A stretch of DNA of 64,000 bases, taken from positions 62,001 through 126,000 of the forward strand of contig NZ_JAATNW010000001.1 of NCBI RefSeq assembly GCF_012911815.1, in the 5' to 3' direction. A model generated the notes under the pieces. The model was not told the origin of the DNA and made no database searches. It worked only from the letters and a program-made list of their open reading frames with translations. Shown in pieces: positions 1 to 9,800 of the stretch (its first letter is position 1; every line of letters starts with the position of its first letter). The position numbers and the translations under genes were made by a program. Origin of the DNA: Alteromonas ponticola (GTDB taxonomy: Bacteria; Pseudomonadota; Gammaproteobacteria; Enterobacterales; Alteromonadaceae).

Positions 1-1648
1 ACATAAAATAACTATGAATTTTCAAATGCGTCGGTAACGCTTCGAAAATAATACAGCCAGTGTGATGAATTTGATTGAGTTCCTGCAGTAATGACATCAT
101 CACATCTGGCAGTTTCAGCAGTTCATCAGGGTCCTGTCCGTCTTCAAAATAGGAGTGCGTGCGGCTTTGATCATGCGTGACCGAAAGTCCTGACAATTCA
201 AACGGGATATGACAGGACCTATCGGGCATGAAAGCTTCGTATTGATTATCTCTTTCTATATGAAGCGTATCTTTTGCATTGAACATGCAGCACTTGAATA
301 CACCCTGGCGGTGAATAGCTCTGGCCAGATGAATAACATTGTTAACCGCTAATTCGAACGCAGCTTTGAGGTTTTCATCATACAGATTTAAGCTCGAATC
401 AACATAAATGCCGTCCGCTTCCCAGCGAATCACCACGCCTCCGACCACAGGGTATCGTCCAAGCCGACTTATCGCCGCCAAAAAAGCTTTTTCAGTGGCT
501 CCCATTCCCTGCATATAATTTTTATAATAACGCTCAAACTGAGCGTCGTTAATGTAATTGAGCTCGTCTTCCTGTTCTTCATTTTGCAAGCGCAAAAAAG
601 ATTTGCGAGAGCTATAGACAACGGTTTCAATGCTTTTTTCGGTGCGCCCTAACCAAGTTGGGATCAGTGAATTTACAGGCGGCTTATCATCGTCTGCGAA
701 CACCAGACGCTTTAAAACATGCAGGTTGTTAAAGAAATAGTCACCACCCTGATGTTGTTTGCTAATGTTGTCGCTGAGCATATTGGCTAAGATATTGGCG
801 AACAGTTTCGGTAATCCCAATGACATTGGCGTAATAACATTCTTACCAAACCGGCAGGACTGGCCCGACGCCAGTGCGTAAAGTGTGCTGGCTAATCCTT
901 GTTCATCAAATCGTGGAGACGATAACGCACCATTTAACTGGTCATCGCCAATAAAGTAGATATCACCCAGCCTTGCGTTGGTTTGCTGCATATCACCAGA
1001 CATTAAGTCCATAACATTGCTGCCGATGAACTGACCCGTTTCATCGATTTGGGCGAATACCGATGATCCCCAATCTATTAGCTCTACAGTTTCCCGTTGC
1101 TCATTCCACACCAGATTGGATGGCTTAATATCGCCGTGAACCAGTGGCTTGGCTTCGCCATTTTTTTCTTTATAGTTTTTTAAGGTAAGCAGGATCTCGC
1201 CCAATTGAACGGCAATTTTAAGCACAATGCGCGGCGACAGTGGCCCTTGTTCCAGACTAACCTGCTCCAGATCTTTGCCCAGCGCCCTTTGCATCACTAA
1301 TATCGATTGTTTACCCACATGCTGAAACTCGACCAGCGCCGGAACTTGTCTGTGCAGAACGTGGGATAACATGAATGCTTCTTCTTCAAGGCGATCCTGT
1401 ACGTGCTGCGGTAAATTAATACGTGAAAATTTAAATACCCGATGGCGTCCCGCAGCGGTTTCGCCTCCGAATACAAAGCCAAACGCACCTTTACCTATGA
1501 AGTGGATTTTGCGGTAGCCGAGGTGCGCGAGTTGTTCGATACATAGGGCAACCCAATCTTTGAGCTTTTTGGCGTCCTGATGAGAAAGCAGATAAATTGA
1601 TTGCTCTTCAGGAATATAAAAATGTTTAAGCTCCCGGGGTTTGGTCAT
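1..1648 (-). CDS. eukaryotic-like Ser/Thr protein kinase, partial (C-terminus beyond left edge)
   Basis: The minus frame is open from an ATG at 1648 to the window edge (549 codons, no stop), so the C-terminus is missing. The N-terminal part is a Hanks-type kinase fold: glycine loop GKGAFGFVF near residues 52-60, the ATP lysine in VFKFS at 73, catalytic loop HGDIKPSN at 171-178 and DWG in place of DFG at 192-194. HGD replaces HRD, as in many bacterial kinase-like enzymes, but K, D, N and D are all present, so activity is plausible. No membrane segment is visible. Residues from about 300 onward match nothing I recognise. The start lies 3 bp after the rlmJ stop, so it is probably cotranscribed with rlmJ. 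The substrate is unknown. Confidence 0.8.
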   Translation of the reverse strand, partial: MTKPRELKHFYIPEEQSIYLLSHQDAKKLKDWVALCIEQLAHLGYRKIHFIGKGAFGFVFGGETAAGRHRVFKFSRINLPQHVQDRLEEEAFMLSHVLHRQVPALVEFQHVGKQSILVMQRALGKDLEQVSLEQGPLSPRIVLKIAVQLGEILLTLKNYKEKNGEAKPLVHGDIKPSNLVWNEQRETVELIDWGSSVFAQIDETGQFIGSNVMDLMSGDMQQTNARLGDIYFIGDDQLNGALSSPRFDEQGLASTLYALASGQSCRFGKNVITPMSLGLPKLFANILANMLSDNISKQHQGGDYFFNNLHVLKRLVFADDDKPPVNSLIPTWLGRTEKSIETVVYSSRKSFLRLQNEEQEDELNYINDAQFERYYKNYMQGMGATEKAFLAAISRLGRYPVVGGVVIRWEADGIYVDSSLNLYDENLKAAFELAVNNVIHLARAIHRQGVFKCCMFNAKDTLHIERDNQYEAFMPDRSCHIPFELSGLSVTHDQSRTHSYFEDGQDPDELLKLPDVMMSLLQELNQIHHTGCIIFEALPTHLKIHSYFM

Positions 1649-1651
1649 ACG

Positions 1652-2500
1652 TTACTGCTTATTAAACCAATGCACCCGGCTACTGGACGACGCTGCTATC
1701 TGACAAAACTCGTCTAACGCCTGACCTAGTTGCTGATCCAGGTTCCAGCTTGGATTCACTACGCAAACCCCTGAACCATACATGCCAACGTCACTGGTTT
1801 TTTGCCCGATAAGCAGCTCTACAGTGAGTGTCTCGAAACCTAAATCAACTATGTCGCTGACCATCTGTTCACTTAAGCCCGTTTTATCTCGCGCTCTCTC
1901 GGTTAACAGCGGGAACCATATAATGATTTGTGCATTTCGCCATTTGGCCAGTGTCGTGGTGACACACGACACGACGGCGTTGTATTCCTGTTTTTGTTCG
2001 TAAGGTGGGTCAATCAGGACTGCTCCCCGCTTACTTGCCGGAGGTACCAGTCCCTGAAGCCCTTCAAGGCCGTCACGATGGTGCACCTGCGCTTGCCTGT
2101 TATGAGTATAGGGTTTTAACGCTTGCCGCAAATTAACCACTTCATTGGGGTGCAACTCCATTACCTGGAGGGTATCTTGAGAACGTAGCGCGTTTGCTGC
2201 CAGTAGCGGTGAGCCAGGGTATAAGTTTTGACGCCAGTAACCACTGCATACATCCTGATAATGCTGCAACAGGGACGATGAGAATTTACTATCAATAACA
2301 GTGCTGATGCCTGTCTTAAATTCACTGTTTTTCTGCGCATGCTCAGAATCTAATGCGTACTGCCCTGCGCCTGCGTGAGTATCAAACAGTGTAAAGGGTT
2401 TATCTTTATTTTTTAGATAGGTAATAACGCTGAGCCAGCAAAGATGTTTAATCACATCGGCATGGTTACCAGCATGAAATATGTGTTTATAACTTAACAA
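1652..2500 (-). CDS. rlmJ: 23S rRNA (adenine(2030)-N6)-methyltransferase RlmJ
   Basis: RlmJ makes m6A2030 in 23S rRNA using S-adenosylmethionine. The 282-residue length is normal for the family. The N-terminus MLSYKHIFHAGNHADVIKH is the RlmJ signature, and the catalytic motif is DPPYE in VLIDPPYEQK. The start codon is TTG at 2500, chosen because it gives exactly the family N-terminus; no ATG fits and the Shine-Dalgarno is poor. The gene follows the bkd operon on the same strand, but a strong hairpin lies between them, so it probably has its own promoter and is shared with the kinase gene downstream. Confidence 0.95.
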   Translation of the reverse strand: MLSYKHIFHAGNHADVIKHLCWLSVITYLKNKDKPFTLFDTHAGAGQYALDSEHAQKNSEFKTGISTVIDSKFSSSLLQHYQDVCSGYWRQNLYPGSPLLAANALRSQDTLQVMELHPNEVVNLRQALKPYTHNRQAQVHHRDGLEGLQGLVPPASKRGAVLIDPPYEQKQEYNAVVSCVTTTLAKWRNAQIIIWFPLLTERARDKTGLSEQMVSDIVDLGFETLTVELLIGQKTSDVGMYGSGVCVVNPSWNLDQQLGQALDEFCQIAASSSSRVHWFNKQ

Positions 2501-2545
2501 GGTAATACGATTGGTTTGCCAGGAATGGGGTCAGTGTACCTTGTT

Positions 2546-2579
2546 GAAAGAAAATCGGACAGGGAAAATCTCCCTGTCC
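2546..2579 (-). terminator. rho-independent terminator of the bkd operon
   Basis: Perfect 9-bp stem GGACAGGGA / TCCCTGTCC (2557-2565 and 2571-2579) with a 5-nt loop. Read on the minus strand it is followed by the T-rich GATTTTCTTTC. It lies 9 bp after the E2 stop codon and before rlmJ. Confidence 0.85.
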
Positions 2580-2587
2580 AATTAATC

Positions 2588-4186
2588 CTAACGCATGTGC
2601 ATTAGCATGGTGCTGGGATTGGTCAAATAACTCATAAATAAGTTATTAAATTTAACCATGGTGGCACCATCGATGATGCGATGATCGCCTGACCAGTTCA
2701 CTTGCATAATGTGCTGTTTTTCAACCTCATCGTTTTCATTGAAACGCGGCAACGCCTGCGTTTTACCCAATGCAACAATTGCCGCCTCCGGCTTGTTGAT
2801 CACTGGCGTGGCAGTCATTCCGCCAATTGCCCCGATGTTAGAAATACTGATGGTGCCGCCTTTCAGCGTGTCACCACCTAACTTACCTTCTCTGGCCTGG
2901 TCGATGATAACCTGCATTTGCTCAGCGATGTCCAATAGTGAAAGGTTTTGTACACCTTTTATGTTAGGTACCAGCAGGCCAATTTTTGAATCAACTGCGA
3001 AGCCAATGTTGTGATCACTGAAATAAGTTAATTCTGTGCCATCATCGTTTAGCTGCGAATTGATTATTGGGAAGTCATTTAAAGCCAGTGACAATGCTTT
3101 GGCGAAGAAAGGCATGAAGCTTAACTTAACACCCTGCTTTTCAAATACCGGCTTAAGCTGTTGACGTAATGCAATCAATGCATCCATGCGCAATTCGTCA
3201 CTGACGGTGAAATGCGGAATAGTATACACTGAGGCCGACATCTGTTTTGCCATCGCCGCCTGAATGCCACGCACTTTCTCTGTACGCGTTTCACCTTTGG
3301 CCTGAGCGGGCTTAGAGGCAGCGGTTGACGTACTTGACTTTGCCGGTACCGGTGCATTTTGTTGGCCATCAACATGCTGAACGTCGTTTTTTAAAATGCG
3401 TCCTTTCTTGCCTGAACCTTCAATTTTCGTCAGATCAATTTCCTGCTCTCGGGCAATTCGTCTGACTGCCGGACTTGCCAGCACTTTGCCGGGTATTGCT
3501 ACCGGTGGCTCGTAGGCACCATCGGGCCAACGTTGCTCAGTTTGCTTGGCAGACGGCTGTGATTTAGAACTTGTCTGGGGTTGAGACGGCGTTTGCGTGG
3601 TAGTTTCGCTGCTGCCTTCAATCGCAAGCGCGAACAGAGGTTTATGAACCTTAGCGATATCTCCCTGCTGATGATAAAGTTTAGCGACGGTGCCTGCATG
3701 TTTTGCCGGAATTTCCACAACCGCTTTATCAGTCATTACTTCAACCACTGGCTGGTCTTCCGCAATAACATCACCCTCCGCCACATGCCATTTAACAATT
3801 TCGCACTCCACAATACCTTCACCGATATCAGGCAAAATGAAGTCTTCTGTGCTGGTGTTGTCAGATGGCTGAGCGGATGCCTGCTTTTGCTCTTCGACCG
3901 TTTCTTTTGCAGCGTCTGCCTCTACCGGTGCCGAACTCTCTTCACCGTCAACATCAATCGCAAATAACGGTGAGTGCACTTTCGCAATATCACCTTTTTT
4001 ATAGTGCAGTTTTTTCACTGTACCTGAATGCATTGCGGGGATCTGCACCGTGGCTTTGTCAGTCATGACTTCCGCAACGGGTTGATCTTCCTCAATATGC
4101 TGACCTTCTTCAACCAGCCATTCGAGCAGTTCACATTCAACGATACCTTCACCGATATCAGGTAAAATAAAATCTGTCGTCATCAT
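2588..4186 (-). CDS. bkdB: branched-chain 2-oxoacid dehydrogenase E2 (dihydrolipoamide acyltransferase)
   Basis: E2 core of the branched-chain 2-oxoacid dehydrogenase complex; it transfers the acyl group from lipoate to CoA, giving isobutyryl-, isovaleryl- or 2-methylbutyryl-CoA. The 532 residues hold two similar lipoyl domains (EVMTDKA, lipoyl lysines near 44 and 154), each starting FILPDIGEGIVECE, separated by Ala/Pro/Glu/Ser-rich linkers. Then come an E1/E3-binding domain (SPAVRRIAREQEIDLTKI) and the catalytic domain with SGDHRIIDGA near the C-terminus. Two lipoyl domains mark an in-gene duplication. It is the last gene of the operon, 7 bp after the E1beta stop, and a terminator follows. 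No E3 (lipoamide dehydrogenase) gene follows, so E3 is presumably shared with other complexes. Confidence 0.92.
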   Translation of the reverse strand: MMTTDFILPDIGEGIVECELLEWLVEEGQHIEEDQPVAEVMTDKATVQIPAMHSGTVKKLHYKKGDIAKVHSPLFAIDVDGEESSAPVEADAAKETVEEQKQASAQPSDNTSTEDFILPDIGEGIVECEIVKWHVAEGDVIAEDQPVVEVMTDKAVVEIPAKHAGTVAKLYHQQGDIAKVHKPLFALAIEGSSETTTQTPSQPQTSSKSQPSAKQTEQRWPDGAYEPPVAIPGKVLASPAVRRIAREQEIDLTKIEGSGKKGRILKNDVQHVDGQQNAPVPAKSSTSTAASKPAQAKGETRTEKVRGIQAAMAKQMSASVYTIPHFTVSDELRMDALIALRQQLKPVFEKQGVKLSFMPFFAKALSLALNDFPIINSQLNDDGTELTYFSDHNIGFAVDSKIGLLVPNIKGVQNLSLLDIAEQMQVIIDQAREGKLGGDTLKGGTISISNIGAIGGMTATPVINKPEAAIVALGKTQALPRFNENDEVEKQHIMQVNWSGDHRIIDGATMVKFNNLFMSYLTNPSTMLMHMR

Positions 4187-4193
4187 CTTACCC

Positions 4194-5171
4194 CTAGTAC
4201 TTCAACGTACGTTTAATGGCTTCGTATGTCTTGTATTGATCCGGCATGTACTCTTTTTCATGCGCCAGCGGATAAGGGGTATCTAAACCGCAAACCCGGG
4301 CAATGGGCGATTCAAGATACAAGAAACACTTCTCCTGGATAGTCGCCGCAATTTCGCTGGCAAAACCGCCAGTCTGCGGTGCCTCGTGATTGATCAATAA
4401 ACGACCGGTTTTCATCACTGATTCTGCAACTGTATCGGCATCCCAGGGTAAAATACTGCGTAAATCGATAATTTCACAGGATACGCCATCTTCCAACGCC
4501 ATTTCAGCCGCTTTTTGAAGAATTTCAATTTGCGCGCCCCACCCCAATAAGGTGATATCCTTACCCTCTTGTACAATGTCTGCTTTACCTAGCGGTAGCT
4601 CGTAATCGTCTTCCGGCACATCAGAAACCGAAGCACGGTAAAGCCGCTTCGGCTCCAAAAACAACACTGGGTTATCATCACGAATCGACGCTAATAACAG
4701 GCCTTTTGCCTGGTACGGATTACGCGGTACAACAATCTTCAACCCTGGACAATGTGCAAAAAACGCCTCAGGTGACTGGCTATGATACAAGCCTCCGGCA
4801 ATTCCGCCGCCATAAGGGGTACGAATTGTTAGTGTGCCGCAACTGAACTGGCCACCAGAACGGTATCTGAATTTTGCGGTTTCATTAATGATTTGATCGA
4901 ATGCTGGAAAGATGTAATCGCCAAACTGAATTTCCGCTACCGGAACCGAACCTTGTGAGGCCAAACCGTTGGCGAAACCAATAATACCTTGTTCCGTCAA
5001 CGGGGTGTTGAAACAACGACCTTTACCAAACTTTTGTTGCAGGTTGCTGGTTGCGCGGAATACCCCACCAAAGTGACCTACATCCTCGCCAAACACCATT
5101 ACGCGCTCATCCTGCTCCATCACTGTGATCAGGGCGTTATTAATAGCTTGTAATAAATTCATCTTCGCCAT
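4194..5171 (-). CDS. bkdA2: branched-chain 2-oxoacid dehydrogenase E1 beta subunit
   Basis: Beta subunit of the thiamine-diphosphate E1 that decarboxylates the 2-oxoacids of valine, leucine and isoleucine. At 325 residues it has the normal length. Family motifs include [16 protein letters not shown] near residue 26, [30 protein letters not shown] and a conserved C-terminal transketolase domain ([16 protein letters not shown]). The ATG overlaps the E1alpha stop by one base (TAATG), so the two subunits are translationally coupled. The E1alpha/E1beta split with GGVFRAT favours BCKDH over pyruvate dehydrogenase; an acetoin-type enzyme is less likely given the E2 partner. Confidence 0.92.
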   Translation of the reverse strand: MAKMNLLQAINNALITVMEQDERVMVFGEDVGHFGGVFRATSNLQQKFGKGRCFNTPLTEQGIIGFANGLASQGSVPVAEIQFGDYIFPAFDQIINETAKFRYRSGGQFSCGTLTIRTPYGGGIAGGLYHSQSPEAFFAHCPGLKIVVPRNPYQAKGLLLASIRDDNPVLFLEPKRLYRASVSDVPEDDYELPLGKADIVQEGKDITLLGWGAQIEILQKAAEMALEDGVSCEIIDLRSILPWDADTVAESVMKTGRLLINHEAPQTGGFASEIAATIQEKCFLYLESPIARVCGLDTPYPLAHEKEYMPDQYKTYEAIKRTLKY

Positions 5172-6358
5172 TATTTTATTCTCCCTGAAGTTTTAGGATA
5201 AACATCCGGATACTGGCGAATATGAGACTTCAACTGTTCTAGCTGGTCTTTTAAGTGCCATGGAACTTCCGAATAAACGTCATTAACAAGATCTTCTATG
5301 GGGGGAACATCTATTTTTTCGGCCAATTTTACTGCTGCCAATACGTCCTGACGGGTTTGTTCGAGCAATTTTTGCGCAGCTTTTTCATCAAACCACCCCT
5401 TGCTTTCCAACCACTTTTCCATGCGTTTGATCGGATCTTTAGCACGCCACTTATCCTCTTCTTCGCGAGAGCGGTAACCCGTTGGATCGTCTGAAGTAGA
5501 GTGCGCGGCCAGACGATAGGTCATCGCTTCAATCAGCACTGGACACTCATCTTTAAGAGCTAATTCACGCGCTAACTTGGTCGCCGCGTAAACTGCCAGA
5601 ATATCATTGCCATCTACACGAATGGTTTTGATTCCGTAGCCTAAACCGCGCGATGCAATTCCATCACCGGCAAACTGTTCATCAGACGGAGTCGAAATGG
5701 CGTATCCATTATTACGGCAGAAGAAGATAGCCGGACAATTTAGTACAGCGGCCATATTCAAACCTGCGTGGAAATCACCTTCTGACGCTGCACCTTCACC
5801 GAAATAGCAAATCGTCACCGCGTCTTTACCCGCCATCTTTTGGCCATAGGCGTAGCCTGATGCTTGCGGAATCTGCGTCCCGAGTGGTGAAGAGATTGTC
5901 ATGAAATTCAGTGGCTTGTCACCATAATGGATGGGCATCTGACGCCCTTTGTTAGGGTCTTTTTGATTGCTGAACATCTGATTCATGAATTGTTCAGTGG
6001 TATAGCCACGGTATGCCAATGCGCCTTGTTCACGGTACTGCGACATGATCATGTCATTATCTGACAACGCAGCTGCGCTGCCTACCGCTGCAGCCTCTTC
6101 ACCGGTGCTGGCCAGATAAAAACTGATTCTGCCCTGACGTTGCGCAGCAACCATACGTTCGTCAAGAACACGGATATACGCCATGGTGTTATACATTTTT
6201 GTGGCGGTTTCCTGATCCAGTTCTGGAGCAACGGCTTCCTTGTGCACACTGCCATCGGGTTGCAGAATTTGTAGCATCGGTATATCAATCAGGCCATTTT
6301 CAATTACATTGACCTCATGTGTTGTTGATACCCGCGCGAGATGATTTCTGTCTTGCAC
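5171..6358 (-). CDS. bkdA1: branched-chain 2-oxoacid dehydrogenase E1 alpha subunit
   Basis: ThDP-binding alpha subunit of E1 in the BCKDH complex, 395 residues. The ThDP/Mg motif runs from [17 protein letters not shown] to CRNNGYAIS (about residues 202-240). The N-terminal extension before [15 protein letters not shown] is typical of BCKDH E1alpha. [20 protein letters not shown] is the phosphorylation-loop region of the family. The start is GTG at 6358, preceded by AGAGGAA. It is the first gene of the bkdA1-bkdA2-bkdB operon, and an 18-bp perfect palindrome lies 30 bp upstream of the start. Together with the mms operon at 51.4-56.1 kb it covers most of valine degradation. Confidence 0.93.
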   Translation of the reverse strand: MQDRNHLARVSTTHEVNVIENGLIDIPMLQILQPDGSVHKEAVAPELDQETATKMYNTMAYIRVLDERMVAAQRQGRISFYLASTGEEAAAVGSAAALSDNDMIMSQYREQGALAYRGYTTEQFMNQMFSNQKDPNKGRQMPIHYGDKPLNFMTISSPLGTQIPQASGYAYGQKMAGKDAVTICYFGEGAASEGDFHAGLNMAAVLNCPAIFFCRNNGYAISTPSDEQFAGDGIASRGLGYGIKTIRVDGNDILAVYAATKLARELALKDECPVLIEAMTYRLAAHSTSDDPTGYRSREEEDKWRAKDPIKRMEKWLESKGWFDEKAAQKLLEQTRQDVLAAVKLAEKIDVPPIEDLVNDVYSEVPWHLKDQLEQLKSHIRQYPDVYPKTSGRIK

Positions 6359-6848
6359 GATACATTCCTCTTAAAAGTGTGAGGTGAGTAACCTGAATTC
6401 AGGTTAAGTACTTTATTTTATAAATGTGGAAAGTAAAAAGTATTCAGTAATACGGTTTCAGTTTATGTATGCTAGATCATAGCAACATAAAAGACCTTGC
6501 TATTTAATGATATGAAATCAGACTGCAAAAAATTTTGTTCCAAAAATAGTGCGAGCTTTAAGATAACTATCCTAATTTTTTAAACTGATGTTAAATTTTA
6601 TGCAGATTGCTTAACATATTAACAATAGCTCCTCGGTTTTGCGTCAAAATTTACTCGTAACTATAGGTTGCTTAAATTAGCATTAAAAAATAGTGCAATT
6701 AAGCAAATGTTCATAATCCTTTGCAATAATTAATCAAATTTAATCGCATTATGTTTTCTTGTCCGTAGATAGTACTGTTGCAGTTTTCTTTATCGGTGGT
6801 AATGATGTCATCAAACGGATTGGTAACAGGTAGTAGGAGATTACCAAC
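6359..6848. other. 490-bp divergent intergenic region between bkdA1 and the S8 protease
   Basis: AT-rich region holding the promoters of both divergent units. The only well-defined element is the palindrome at 6389-6406. Short minus-strand frames here have no Shine-Dalgarno and no recognisable product. The protease side ends in a good ribosome site (TAGGAGA, 9 bp before the ATG at 6849). I could not place convincing -35/-10 pairs. Confidence 0.5.
6389..6406. promoter_or_regulatory. 18-bp perfect palindrome upstream of bkdA1 (candidate operator)
   Basis: TAACCTGAATTCAGGTTA is perfectly self-complementary. It lies 30 bp upstream of the GTG start of bkdA1, between the expected promoter and the ribosome site, which suits a dimeric repressor. 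It does not resemble the ACGT-N2-ACGT LiuR-type box. The binding protein is unknown. Confidence 0.45.
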
Positions 6849-9800
6849 ATGAAAAATAAACTTTTTTTCGCAGTCTCGACAGCGGTCATGTCGATGTCTG
6901 TGCATCCTGTTGCAGGCGATACGGGAAAGGATGGGAGCCGGTTGCAGACGCCAGCGGCATTGAGCGTCCCCCCATCATTAGCACAAAAGAAATACACTAA
7001 AACACAGAGCGGCAAAGTTGTATCTCACCACGGGGTGCCTAGCGGTTCGGTAAAAAAGTTCGTCTACCTTGTCCAACTGGAAGATAACCCGGTTGCATTG
7101 ATGAATGAACCCAAAGGGTTGCTGTTAAAAAAACCGGTCAGCGCAGTTTCTTCACTCAATCAGATGCCAAATCGCCAGGCGTCAAAAGTGAATGTGCATT
7201 CAACCGACGCGCAACAGTATAAAACGCAGCTCGAGAGAAAACAGGCATTGGTTGAACAGAAAATGCAGGCAACCATGCCACAATATAAACGTGTTGCAGC
7301 GTTTCAATATGCGTTAAATGGAATGGCCATCCTTGCCACACCTGCTGAAGCGGAAAAGATAGCTACTATTAAGGGCGTAAGTGCTGTCGAAAGAGATCGA
7401 ATATATCAATTGGATACGGATACTGGCCCGCTGTTAATCGGCTCCCAGGGAGTATGGGATGGCAGCGCGACCGAAAGCGGTATCGGCCGCGAGGGAGAAG
7501 GCATTGTTATCGGTGTGCTTGATTCCGGTATCAACAGTGACCATCCGTCGTTTGCAGACATTGGCGGCGATGGTTATAACCATACCAATCCGTTGGGCGC
7601 CAATAACTATTTAGGTGACTGCGCGGGTGAGTTCTCCACACTCTGCAATGACAAATTGATAGGCGTTTACTCCTACCCAGAGATAACCAATGCTTATGAT
7701 GATGACGCTGTTTTTTCAGTGTCTCTACCTAAAAACGGCGAGGATTATAACGGCCACGGCTCCCATACGGCGGCCACCGCTGCCGGAAACGTATTGTTTA
7801 ATGTGCCTGAAGTCACCCCTGAATTTGAGGTAAATGAAAGCGACGGCGAACCAACAGGGTTCGTATTTGACCGCATTTCTGGCGTCGCGCCGCATGCCAA
7901 TATCATTTCCTATCAAGTATGCCAGCCGGGGAACACGGGTGATACGTACGGAGGATGTCTTGGTACCCCAATGGTGGCAGCGGTGGAAGACGCCATTGAG
8001 GTTGGTATTGTTGATGTTATCAATTTTTCCATTTCAGGAGGGGGTTACCCATGGACAGGCGCGCTTAATGCTGCCTGGCTATCAGCGCGAAATGCAGGAA
8101 TTTTTCTTGCCCACTCAGCAGGTAACGAAGGGCCCACGCCTTTTTCAACCGCTAAACATGCGCCATGGGTAACCGCGGTAGGTGCTTCGTCCACTGGCCG
8201 TACCGTTGAGTATGAAAAATTTCTCACCGACTTTACGGGTGGTGCCTCGTCATTGTCTTCTATCGAAGGCAGAAGTAATACGGGGGGCATCACCGCTCCC
8301 ATCGTTTACGCGGGTGATTTTGACAACGCCAACGCACCAGGAACTGATCCGGCTCAATGTCTGGAGCCTTTTCCAACTGGCACGTTCAGCGGACAGATTG
8401 TAGTATGTGATCGCGGTGAAATTGCACGTGTCGACAAAGCAATTAATGTAGCCGACGGTGGCGCAGGTGGTTTTGTGCTGGCGAATGTTGAAGATGGCCA
8501 GATTTCATTGAACAATGACGCCTATATCATTCCCGGTATTCACATCAACACTGCGGATGGCAATAGGCTTAAAGCCTGGCTAGCCTCAGGAAGCGGCCAT
8601 CGTGCAACCATTACGGCTGCCGTGGGTGAGTTAGTTATCGACGATACGCAAGCTGATATTACCGCAGATTTTTCATCCCGCGGTCCTAACCGGTCTATCA
8701 GTACCCTCACCCCTTCGCTTATTGCACCCGGTATTGATATTTATGCAGCCTACGCAGATCAGCAGTATGGTCAGGATGAGACAGGTTCTGCGCCGGCAGA
8801 CTACGCCTATCTTTCCGGCACGTCGATGTCCAGTCCACACGTGGCGGGTGCTGCTGCACTGGTTAAACAGGAGCACCCCGGTTGGTCACCAGATAACATC
8901 CGTTCAGCGCTCATGATGACTGCGAATACTGCGTTATTAAAAGAAGACGGCGCCACCAATGCGGACTGGTTCGATATTGGCGCCGGCCGCATTCAGGTAG
9001 ACCTTGCCGTGCGTGCTGGCTTGGTGATGGATGAAACCGGGGCAAATTATGCTGCCGCTGATCCGGAATTAGGAGGCGAACCACGTACGCTTAATTTACC
9101 CTCTGTAACCGATACGGAATGCTTTGGTATTTGCAGTTGGACCAGAACCTTTATCGCAACCAAAGATGGCAGTTGGAGTGCTTCGGCGACTTCACTATCT
9201 GATGATCTGTCAGTGTCAGTTACGCCCGCCAGTTTTACCCTGAACGAAGGTGACACACAGGTATTAACAGTGACGGCTGACGCGTCACAGGCCAAGTCAG
9301 GTGTGTGGCAATTTGGTATTGTCAATATGACCTCGCCATCCTCACCGGATTTACACATTCCCGTTTCGGTAAAGCCTTCCAACGGAACTTTGCCCGATGC
9401 ACTTAATTTCACTTCTCATCGCGACCATGATTCCTATCTGGTTAACGATCTGACAACAATCGAAATAACTGACTTTCAGGTAACTGGCTACGGACTGAAC
9501 CCGCCGAAAGAGATTTCAGCGACGGTGGCGCAGGATTCTGACACCAGTGATTTTCTGGACGACGTAACTGACGGTGTGTTTATTGAAGAAATCAACGTTA
9601 AAAATGATGCCTTACGTTTAGTGGTCGAAACCAGACAGTCGACCTCACCTGATTTAGATTTGTTTGTGGTTTTCGATGCTAACAGAGATGGTATTCCATC
9701 TGAAAGTGAGGTGATTGAATTCAGTCAATCCTCCACTGCGGATGAGTATATCAGTATCGAAAACCCACAAGCGGGGGATTATCTGATCATTGTGCAGAAT

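Noticed and set aside
6711..7015. Minus-strand frames overlapping the start of the S8 protease
   Set aside because: Antisense to a clear signal peptide and promoter region; no Shine-Dalgarno and no family resemblance.
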